From contig CAMWUM010000007.1 in NCBI GenBank assembly GCA_947177435.1, positions 1 to 16,892 of the forward strand: DNA of 16,892 bases, in the 5' to 3' direction. This document shows, piece by piece, positions 7,960 through 14,945 of the stretch. Position 1 is the stretch's first letter. Each line of letters begins with the position of its first letter. The stretch comes from an uncultured Muribaculaceae bacterium. Lineage in GTDB: Bacteria; Bacteroidota; Bacteroidia; Bacteroidales; Muribaculaceae. The position numbers and the translations under genes are program-made. The notes under the pieces were generated by a model. The model worked only from the letters and a program-made list of their open reading frames with translations. It made no database searches and was not told the DNA's origin.

Positions 7960-9219
7960 TTATTTGCTAAGTTGAGGGAATTTGGGCAGGTATGACAGAC
8001 GCGGCTGAGCATCACCGCTATCGCCTGCGGATGTGATCAGAGCGGAATCGTCGTCCTTTTTGTACACCAAATAGAGGCACATTACAATGTCGACGATTTG
8101 CCAGTAGTATAATGGAGGCCCTGATGCAAAACTGGTGATCATAACGAACACTAACCAATAAGTAAGGTAGCGGTTTTCCTGCCGCTTCTTCTTGACGGCT
8201 GCTGAAATCAGCATATAGACAAGAGCGGCTGTGGCGATGCCGCCGAAATACCAGAAGAAGCCCGCCCACCCTACGTCGGCGGCAAAGCATCCGCTTTCAA
8301 GCGTTTCCGAATCGAACTGTATGCCCCATCTGCTGTTGCCGAAGGATGGCATGCCATTGCCGAAGATTGGCGAGAGAGCATTGGTCTGGTGTTCGTATGT
8401 ATAATATCTCCACGACTGAATGCGAACGTTCTCTTCATCGGCATTCTCCTCTGCCTGCTTCTCAGATAGCTCGATCATGGCGCTGTACATTGGGATGAGC
8501 GGGAGCACCCATATCACCACAGCCACTACGCCTGCAGCAGTGAGCGCCTTGATTTTCCAGGACATCTTCTGCATGACGAACAGCAGCGAAAGCACAAGCG
8601 TAAGGGCTATGACTTGGCGTATCACCGACAACAATATCATCAATAGTATCCACGCATAGATGACAAACCATTTCTTCTTCTTATCTATCATCCAACGGTT
8701 TATGGCATAGAATGCGAGCAACGGGAAGAACTCGATGAAAACCACCGGAATGCGGATAATGCCTCGGTCTTCGGACTCGAGGTTGATAATCGGCTCGCCA
8801 AACATATTGAATGGCACAGTGGCGACATTGCAGAAATACACCACGGTCGACACCGCCGCCAGTCCAAAATAGGCCTGTATCAGTCTCTCACGAGGCACGT
8901 CGAGCTTCATCAACGCGAAGAAGAAGCCGTAGGCGAAAAGGTATGGCATCGTGGCGATCAAAGACACTTTTAGCGACTGAGTATGGAATGCCGAGGCCAT
9001 TATTATCGATAGGCCTATGCCGCCGAGCAGCAAAACAAATGCCGTGCGGGGGAACTTTACTCCGCGCAAGGATACGCCGTTGACCGATCCATAGCCAAAA
9101 CAAAGCAGGATGCTCAGGAAAAACGACAACTTCTGCAGCTGCTCCGACACCATAGCGTGCGGGTTGAAGAAACCCACTGACGAGAGCACAACTAATATGA
9201 CAAGCGCCAACCTAATCAT
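7960..9219 (-). CDS. O-antigen polymerase/ligase-like membrane protein (Wzy-like)
   Basis: The 419-residue integral membrane protein has roughly ten hydrophobic segments and one larger extracytoplasmic loop (about 250-320). The loop holds RIQSWRYYTYEH and SPIFGNGMPSFGN, the kind of Arg/Trp plus Pro-x-x-Gly-x-Gly arrangement seen in Wzy polymerases and WaaL-type ligases. Members are very diverse, and sequence alone does not separate polymerase from ligase. A polymerase fits best with Wzx, Wzc and Wza genes in the same operon: it would join undecaprenyl-linked repeat units in the periplasm. An isolated Arg in the cytoplasmic-side motif SVIRQVIAL (198-206) is also typical. The ATG overlaps the glycosyltransferase stop as ATGA, and lgt follows after 8 bp. 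The C-terminal 30 residues are polar. Confidence 0.75.
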   Translation of the reverse strand: MIRLALVILVVLSSVGFFNPHAMVSEQLQKLSFFLSILLCFGYGSVNGVSLRGVKFPRTAFVLLLGGIGLSIIMASAFHTQSLKVSLIATMPYLFAYGFFFALMKLDVPRERLIQAYFGLAAVSTVVYFCNVATVPFNMFGEPIINLESEDRGIIRIPVVFIEFFPLLAFYAINRWMIDKKKKWFVIYAWILLMILLSVIRQVIALTLVLSLLFVMQKMSWKIKALTAAGVVAVVIWVLPLIPMYSAMIELSEKQAEENADEENVRIQSWRYYTYEHQTNALSPIFGNGMPSFGNSRWGIQFDSETLESGCFAADVGWAGFFWYFGGIATAALVYMLISAAVKKKRQENRYLTYWLVFVMITSFASGPPLYYWQIVDIVMCLYLVYKKDDDSALITSAGDSGDAQPRLSYLPKFPQLSK

Positions 9220-10181
9220 TTCTTATTTTTGGATGGAGCCAAGGCTTTTTGCAGCCTAAGCGATAAGATGAAGAAATGCGTTGAGAAGCGGTGCAGCGCG
9301 CGCAGCACAGGGCCTGCCGATGTATAATTGCGCACGTAATAACGCTGACTGTCCATGCCAACCTTGTTGATGAACAGCCCGCTCGACGAGGATGTGGTGA
9401 CAGCGCCGAGATGCACGCAACGCTGATCGAAACTAAGGTAGTTCTTTTTGCCGAGTGCAGAAATCTTGGCGCTCAGTATGTTTTCTTCGTAATATAGGAA
9501 CGTGTTAGGATCAAACGAACCAATCTCGCGCATCAAATCCTTGCGGGCCAGCATGCACGAGCCCGACGGCAACTCAATTTCCATTACGCCGGTGGTCTGC
9601 GTGCAATCATTGAGGAGGTAGCGATGAGGATAGACCTGCTGCGGAGAGCGCTTGCGCAGCCTCCGCCAGTAATGCAGGAAGTTCTTGCCTATGATCTCAG
9701 TGACGCGCTCTCCTCGACGGGCACAGTTGACATCATATTCCTTCAGTTCCACGCTCTTGAAGAGCAGAGGCGAAATGATGGCGCAATCTGGCAGAGATTC
9801 GAGCTTTGCGATCAGGGGGGGGATGATGTCCTCGACAAAAAGCACGTCGTTGTTGAGCACCATCACGTACTCCACATCGGGGCAAGCATAGGCCGCATCG
9901 AGGCCAATGTTATTGCCACGGGCGTAACCGGTGTTATCGTCGTTCAATATCAGCGTGGCGAAATTCTCGAGAGCAGACTGCCCGGGAGAGGCCACTTGCA
10001 GACGGTCGCCGAATATGTCTTCAAGCCCGCGTTGGAGCGCCTGGCGCTGTTCTGGCCGCGAAGCGTTGTCGACAATGGCAAACTTCACCGGCGCCGAGTT
10101 ATGCTCAAGCACCGACTTGACGCATGCCAGGGTATCGGCACAGCCATTGTAGTTTAATATTATGAGCGCCGTCGCCTTCAT
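9216..10181 (-). CDS. Family 2 glycosyltransferase
   Basis: This is a GT-A fold enzyme of 321 residues that would add a sugar to the undecaprenyl-linked repeat unit on the cytoplasmic face. Motifs: NYNG (10-13), VDNAS (37-41), NTGYARGNNIGL (83-94), the DxD-like LNNDV (109-113) for metal and nucleotide sugar, and PSGSCM (205-210) followed by FDPNTFLYYEEN (223-234), the usual position of the catalytic base in rhamnosyltransferase-like members. The donor sugar cannot be told from sequence. A hydrophobic stretch near 300-312 may aid membrane association. The gene overlaps both neighbours by ATGA, indicating tight translational coupling. It contains a run of eight C on its coding strand at codons 120-123, a possible slippage site. 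Confidence 0.9.
   Translation of the reverse strand: MKATALIILNYNGCADTLACVKSVLEHNSAPVKFAIVDNASRPEQRQALQRGLEDIFGDRLQVASPGQSALENFATLILNDDNTGYARGNNIGLDAAYACPDVEYVMVLNNDVLFVEDIIPPLIAKLESLPDCAIISPLLFKSVELKEYDVNCARRGERVTEIIGKNFLHYWRRLRKRSPQQVYPHRYLLNDCTQTTGVMEIELPSGSCMLARKDLMREIGSFDPNTFLYYEENILSAKISALGKKNYLSFDQRCVHLGAVTTSSSSGLFINKVGMDSQRYYVRNYTSAGPVLRALHRFSTHFFILSLRLQKALAPSKNKK
9815..9822 (-). repeat. C8 homopolymer tract inside the glycosyltransferase gene
   Basis: Eight consecutive G on the plus strand are eight C on the coding strand, spanning codons Ile120-Pro121-Pro122-Leu123. The reading frame is open as sequenced, so the gene is in the ON state. It is the longest G/C homopolymer I found in the window; other runs are about five. 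Confidence 0.95.
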
Positions 10182-11629
10182 CTTTTCGCGAATTTTGAGA
10201 ATGTAGATTTAACGATGCCCAACGAGTATCCGTATATTGGATTTTTCAACACAAAATGCTGCACCACAAAAAAATACGGTACAAGCACGACCAGACCTAT
10301 CCACATATTCCAATCCACGCCTAAGGGCGAGATGATACCAAAACCGACTGCAAGCGCAATATATGGTAGATAAGCCAGCACATTCTTGGCCAAACTGCTC
10401 CACGGAAAACCAATCTTAGTGAAGTGATGCACGAAAATCTGAGCCACAATCAGCACAGCAAGTTCGGACGCAAGCCATACAATAGCCGAACCAACGGCGG
10501 CGAAGCGTCCCACAAGCAAAATATTACCCAAGATGCCCACCGAGGCGCCAATGCATGAGTTGAAGAGTATGACCGAATCGGACACAAGCGGCGTAAGAAT
10601 CTGCACCACAAGTATCTGCTCGTAGCCAATGATGAACACCAAGGGCATCACAATCATCATCGGTACGATCGCACCCTCATATCCCGAACCGGAAATGACG
10701 TTAACGATGCCGGCACTGAATATGATTGAGAACGCAACGACAGGCAATGAGAAAAGCATAAGCCCGTCTACGGATTTGCGTATCAAGCCTTTGAATTCTT
10801 CATGCCTACCCTGCTCTATCAGCGAACTTGCGTGCGGAAGCACCACTGTTGAGTATGCCGTGTAGATGGCAAGCAATATCTTGAATATCTTGTGAGCGGT
10901 GGTATAGTAGCCTACCTCGGTATCTCCGTACACATAACCAAGATAAATCACGTTGAATGTGGTGTACATCGAGTTGAGCGCAATGTATACACCCAATATG
11001 AGAAATGGCCCGATCAACTCGACCACACTGTGCATATCAAACTCAAACTTGACCAACTTGTGGGCTCGCACGCAGTTGAACACAGCATTGCCAACCTCCA
11101 TCAAGCACATAAGCAAGAAATAAAGCACGTAATCCTCGGACTGCTTTATTAACACAAATACCGACACGGCAAACAAGGCCTTAACAATTATCGACCTTAT
11201 GGTTATGTACTTGAAATCCTCCAAGCCCTTGTAGAGCCACTCGATCAGAAAAAACGTACCCCAAAGTTTGATGATACCAATGAGCAGCATCTTGCGGTAG
11301 CTGGCAAGGGCATCAACCGTATAGGTAGCCACCACGAGCGCCACAGTGGCAATCATGGTGAATATTAGGTTGATGAAAACGAGAGCTGTAAACGTAGAGT
11401 CGAGACGCCGCTTGTCGCCACGTGCTTTTGCAATATTGCGTGTACCCACAATGACAACGCCCATCATAGAAATCAACGAGGCGTAACTGACGATAGAGTC
11501 GACGAAATTGCACGCGCCTATCTTATCTACCCCGAGTACGCGCGAAACGTAGGGGTAGACAATAAACGGGAAAACGAAGTTGGCAGCCGTCAGGACTGCG
11601 CTGAACGCGAAATTTCGTACAATACTCAT
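10178..11629 (-). CDS. Polysaccharide flippase (Wzx-like, MOP superfamily)
   Basis: The 483-residue membrane protein has about 12-14 hydrophobic helices. Its N-terminus (NFAFSAVLTAANFVFPFIVYPYVSRVLG) is typical of the oligosaccharide flippase / polysaccharide biosynthesis family (PF01943). Such proteins move undecaprenyl-diphosphate-linked repeat units across the inner membrane. The internal region YYTTAHKIFKILLAIYTAY also fits the family. Length is normal. The gene starts 36 bp after the wzc-like stop, in the same reading frame with no stop between, and ends in an ATGA overlap with the glycosyltransferase gene. The substrate glycan cannot be predicted. Confidence 0.92.
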   Translation of the reverse strand: MSIVRNFAFSAVLTAANFVFPFIVYPYVSRVLGVDKIGACNFVDSIVSYASLISMMGVVIVGTRNIAKARGDKRRLDSTFTALVFINLIFTMIATVALVVATYTVDALASYRKMLLIGIIKLWGTFFLIEWLYKGLEDFKYITIRSIIVKALFAVSVFVLIKQSEDYVLYFLLMCLMEVGNAVFNCVRAHKLVKFEFDMHSVVELIGPFLILGVYIALNSMYTTFNVIYLGYVYGDTEVGYYTTAHKIFKILLAIYTAYSTVVLPHASSLIEQGRHEEFKGLIRKSVDGLMLFSLPVVAFSIIFSAGIVNVISGSGYEGAIVPMMIVMPLVFIIGYEQILVVQILTPLVSDSVILFNSCIGASVGILGNILLVGRFAAVGSAIVWLASELAVLIVAQIFVHHFTKIGFPWSSLAKNVLAYLPYIALAVGFGIISPLGVDWNMWIGLVVLVPYFFVVQHFVLKNPIYGYSLGIVKSTFSKFAKR

Positions 11630-11665
11630 TAAATCAACTGATTTGGATAACCGCCCGACAGGAGG

Positions 11666-13942
11666 CTATGCCATATTGACAACGATTGCCACACGAGGCA
11701 GGCGGCCGTCCTGGCATAAGGCGTCGGCCTGCTCGACGGATGAAGCGGTGGAACGGCCAACAGCCACGGGGCAGAGCGTGAGGTCTGCCAGATCGGCAAG
11801 TTCGAACGCGCCGCTATGCTCAACATACGAGGCCGTATCGATCACCACATAGTCGTAATCTTCTATTGCCTTTGCGATTTGCTCTTTTACAGACTGATGG
11901 CCAACAAGGTCGTCGCCGTTACGCCCGCCAACGTTTCCGGGGCCGAGAAGCGAAATAGACGAGCCGTTGAGATTTACAGTCTGCACGCATTCGGCCAGCG
12001 ACTTGTTGGCCAAGTCAGCAACGCCGACGGCCATGTCATAACCCATCAGCGGCTGATTGCCATTGCTGAGGTCAGCCTCAATCATCAGCACCTTCTTGCC
12101 CACGAGAGCGAGCGAAGCTGCCAGGTTAGCGGCAACGTAGGTTTTGCCTTCGCCATCGTAAGGCGAAGCCACCATCACGGTATTCTTGCCGGACTCGAGA
12201 CCGTCGAGCACGCGGAGCACCTCGGCGCGCAGTTGGCGGATTGACTCCCCTCCTGTGCTCAAGAGCACGGGAAGAGCATCGTTAGATGCATCCTTTTTTA
12301 TCTGGCCAAGCACGGGTGCCTGCGCAACGGTCTCAATATCGTCGGCTGTAAGGGGCGCCTTGTTATAACGCATGAAATAAAGTAGAGCCATCGGCAATAT
12401 TATGCCCATCAGCACAGCAAATGCAAGGGCCATCTTTGTTGTAATGCCGGCAGGATCGGTGAGCGTATATGGCTGGTCAACGGTGATGAGTGACGGAGTT
12501 GCCTGCGACAGATTCATCGAAGCCTCCTCGCGCTGCTTGAGCAGGAAGAGGTAAAGCTGCTGCTGGAGTACGAGGTCGCGCTCGATGCCGATATACTCAC
12601 GCTCGAGCGTAGGGAGCGAGTTAAGGCGACTGGTCATACTAGCGGTCTTGCTTTTGAGCTCGTTCAGTTTGATATTTGACTGCTCGTAGGCGCGATTGAT
12701 CGACTCAATTACGCTGGCGCGCATGGCGTCAATCTCGGAGTCGAGACGCTTGAGCGCAGAGTTGTTGGGCGTGGTCGAGTCGAGCATTCGCATACGCTGG
12801 ATGATCATTTGATTGTACGCCTCAATGCTTTCAGCCGAACCTACGGAGAAGTCACCCGAGTTAAGGCTGGGAATGAGCGAATATTGGTTCTCCTGTTTGG
12901 CAAGGAAATCCATGGCCATCTTCAGAGCCTCATTCTCAATGCGGGCCCAAAGCTGAGTCTTTTCGATCTCGCTCGAGGTGGTAAGGAGGGTTGCTGCATC
13001 TACCTCTACGTCAGTAAGGTTGTTGGCCTTTTTGAAGTTTTCCATACGCTCCTCAGTCTGCGCCAACTCATCCTCGAGCGAGGCGAGACGCTTGTCGACG
13101 AAGCCTAAGGTGTTTGAGTCCTGTTCATTGCGCTGTTCAGTGCATACCAGGTTATAGTTGTCGATTATGGTATTAAGCAACAGTTCGCCGAATTGAGGAT
13201 CGGAAGTGAGATACGACAAGGCGATAAAGTCTGTTTTCTTATCCGGCGCATAAGCCCTTACAATTTTCGCAAGGCTCTGCGACGCGGCGTTGTACGAGGC
13301 GAAAACAAATCGGTAAGCCTTAACTTCGGGATCGCGCTTGGCGAATGCCGCTGTCGTATCTATAACAAAGGTACCGTGGGGAGTATTCACAGTACAAGGC
13401 ATGCTTACACCATCCTTTTTGAATATGGTTTTGCGCTTGATCTTAGCGTTTACGTCGTAGGTACCGTCACCGTTTATGCTTACCTTGAAGATAATCGCGC
13501 GGGAGATAGTGTCGTTGACCTCAGCGTTGGTAGGCGTAACTGACATCGGAACCTTATCGCCGTAAAGCTCTGCCCACTTCAGCGGACCGAGCTTCTCGTA
13601 GCATGCCACGTTGAGGCCCAAGTCCTTGACCGTCTTCATATAGACAGAATGGGAAGAGAGCATAGCCACCTCGTTGTCGGTCGAGGAGCCGCCAAACATA
13701 TCGCCAAGGCTGAACGAACTGGCCAGATCACTGATGGCCATAATGCCGCCGGCATTGGTCTCAGGTGGCAATTTAAGCGACGCAACGACCTCCGACTTAG
13801 GCACTTTTATATAGACATAGGCACATGCGAGCGCCACGCAAGCCACCACGCCGATGACAAACCACAGCCAGTGGCGCAGGCACAGCTTGCAATATTTGCC
13901 GAAATCAAATTTGAGGGAAACCTTTTCCTTATCCTTTTCCAT
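11666..13942 (-). CDS. Wzc-like polysaccharide co-polymerase with BY-kinase domain
   Basis: The 758-residue inner membrane protein would control chain length and export together with Wza. It has an N-terminal Wzz-type region with a first membrane helix (about 26-46), a periplasmic part with coiled-coil segments (about 275-310 and 395-470), a second helix (about 505-525), and a cytoplasmic BY-kinase/ParA-like domain. Kinase landmarks: the ESIRQLR motif (566-572, an EX2RX2R pattern), Walker A DGEGKT (596-601), Walker A' with D624 in MIEADL, and Walker B with D702 in VVIDTA. The protein stops right after the last predicted strand (VAIVVNMA), and the tyrosine-rich tail of canonical Wzc is absent. 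The gene lies 2 bp after wza. Assignment to the family is secure; kinase activity is uncertain. Confidence 0.92.
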   Translation of the reverse strand: MEKDKEKVSLKFDFGKYCKLCLRHWLWFVIGVVACVALACAYVYIKVPKSEVVASLKLPPETNAGGIMAISDLASSFSLGDMFGGSSTDNEVAMLSSHSVYMKTVKDLGLNVACYEKLGPLKWAELYGDKVPMSVTPTNAEVNDTISRAIIFKVSINGDGTYDVNAKIKRKTIFKKDGVSMPCTVNTPHGTFVIDTTAAFAKRDPEVKAYRFVFASYNAASQSLAKIVRAYAPDKKTDFIALSYLTSDPQFGELLLNTIIDNYNLVCTEQRNEQDSNTLGFVDKRLASLEDELAQTEERMENFKKANNLTDVEVDAATLLTTSSEIEKTQLWARIENEALKMAMDFLAKQENQYSLIPSLNSGDFSVGSAESIEAYNQMIIQRMRMLDSTTPNNSALKRLDSEIDAMRASVIESINRAYEQSNIKLNELKSKTASMTSRLNSLPTLEREYIGIERDLVLQQQLYLFLLKQREEASMNLSQATPSLITVDQPYTLTDPAGITTKMALAFAVLMGIILPMALLYFMRYNKAPLTADDIETVAQAPVLGQIKKDASNDALPVLLSTGGESIRQLRAEVLRVLDGLESGKNTVMVASPYDGEGKTYVAANLAASLALVGKKVLMIEADLSNGNQPLMGYDMAVGVADLANKSLAECVQTVNLNGSSISLLGPGNVGGRNGDDLVGHQSVKEQIAKAIEDYDYVVIDTASYVEHSGAFELADLADLTLCPVAVGRSTASSVEQADALCQDGRLPRVAIVVNMA

Positions 13943-13944
13943 AA

Positions 13945-14754
13945 TTACTTTCTGGTTAGGGCGATGACAAGCGATGCGATAACTGAACAGCCGCTGACGA
14001 TCGTAGAAACAACCGATAGTTTATATGAGTTGTTGGTATTGTATTCCGCATTGTCCTTGCGGGTAGAAGTGGGCTCGACGTAGACATAGTCGTTTTGCTT
14101 GAGGTAGAAAAACGGTGACGTCATAGTCTCGGCCTTGTTAAGGTCGAGCCTGGCCGTGACGCGCTTGCCATTCTCCTCGCGCACCACCAACACATTGTCG
14201 CGGCGTCCGTAAACAGTCATATCGCCTGCCGACGAAAGGGCATCGATCACGGTGAAGCGCTGGTTATCCGACTGGTATTTGCCGGGCTCGGCGACTTCGC
14301 CTGCCACATAAACGAAATAATTGAGGATATTTACGCGTACAATCGGATTGGGAGCCTCCTTGCTCACGTCGGCCAGGATCTTGTCGCGCAGCTGCTCGAG
14401 CGTGAGGCCGGCCACGTGGATCCTGCCAAGTTTAGGAAAGTCGATATTACCCTTGGAATCAACGACATACCGGCTATATTCAGGCACTTGGTAAGTGGTC
14501 TGCACTGTCATCGGCGACTGAGACACAGCCGGAGCGATGTTGAACTGCGCGGTAGCCTCGGGATTGTCGGAAGTCACAAGAATGCCGAGTTCGTCGTTCG
14601 GCTCGATTTTTATCTGGTAGTCACCCACGGGCATCGACTCAATCTTCTCAACATCAGCGAAGTAGGCAAGAGTCTCCTGCGACGACCGGCACGAAGCCAA
14701 TCCTCCGAGAGCGAGTGCGATGCAAGGCAAAGCAATGATTTTTACTAATTTCAT
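13945..14754 (-). CDS. Wza-like outer membrane polysaccharide export lipoprotein
   Basis: This 269-residue lipoprotein has lipobox LASC (19-22). The mature start CRSSQE lacks an acidic surface-export signal, consistent with insertion from the periplasmic side. It holds a polysaccharide export domain (about 44-145: YQIKIEPNDELGILV, then VVDSKGNIDFPKLGRI and LTLEQLRDKI) and an SLBB domain (about 146-228: YVAGEVAEPGKY, FTVIDALSSAGDMTVYG, LKQNDYVYVEP). A C-terminal hydrophobic segment (about 247-267) ends in TRK, as in many Bacteroidota homologues. It should form the export channel with Wzc. It is the first gene of the operon, about 80 nt downstream of the predicted transcription start, and wzc follows after 2 bp. 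Confidence 0.94.
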   Translation of the reverse strand: MKLVKIIALPCIALALGGLASCRSSQETLAYFADVEKIESMPVGDYQIKIEPNDELGILVTSDNPEATAQFNIAPAVSQSPMTVQTTYQVPEYSRYVVDSKGNIDFPKLGRIHVAGLTLEQLRDKILADVSKEAPNPIVRVNILNYFVYVAGEVAEPGKYQSDNQRFTVIDALSSAGDMTVYGRRDNVLVVREENGKRVTARLDLNKAETMTSPFFYLKQNDYVYVEPTSTRKDNAEYNTNNSYKLSVVSTIVSGCSVIASLVIALTRK

Positions 14755-14810
14755 GTTAAGGCATTTGTATTGATAACGCGAAAAAATCCTAATTATTATA
14801 CGCCGCAGAC

Positions 14811-14828
14811 AAAAATTGCCACAGCAAT
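14811..14828 (-). promoter_or_regulatory. Small hairpin with U-run at the 5' end of the polysaccharide mRNA
   Basis: On the minus strand ATTGC-TGTG-GCAAT (14828-14815) forms a perfect 5-bp stem with a 4-nt loop, followed by T residues (to 14811). It begins about 5 nt after the predicted transcription start. It resembles a miniature terminator or a 5' stability hairpin, but the stem is short and half A/T, so activity is doubtful. Confidence 0.3.
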
Positions 14829-14835
14829 ACAGCCA

Positions 14836-14867
14836 GCAAAGTTAGCCATTTTTTTCGACATCCACAA
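14836..14867 (-). promoter_or_regulatory. Promoter of the polysaccharide operon
   Basis: On the minus strand TTG (14867-14865), a 20-nt spacer and TAACTTTGC (14844-14836) match the Bacteroidota consensus, with a perfect -7 element and a 3-of-4 -33 element. The predicted start near 14833 leaves a leader of about 80 nt before wza at 14754. The element lies between the upstream terminator hairpin and wza, which is where an operon promoter is expected. Confidence 0.62.
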
Positions 14868-14885
14868 CCCCATGCCATTAAGAAG

Positions 14886-14917
14886 CAGGCCGCGTCGACG
14901 ATGGTCGGCGCGGCCTG
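14886..14917 (-). terminator. Intrinsic terminator hairpin after the secreted-protein gene
   Basis: CAGGCCGCG (14886-14894) pairs with CGCGGCCTG (14909-14917). The pairing continues through one T/G wobble and CGAC/GTCG to a 4-nt loop (14900-14903), giving a 14-bp stem. It lies about 28 bp beyond the TAA at 14946. In the minus direction it is followed only by a weak pyrimidine run (CTTCTT), so termination is likely but not of the classic strong T-tract type. Confidence 0.7.
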
Positions 14918-14945
14918 TGTGATGGTTTATGTTAATTAGGGAGCG

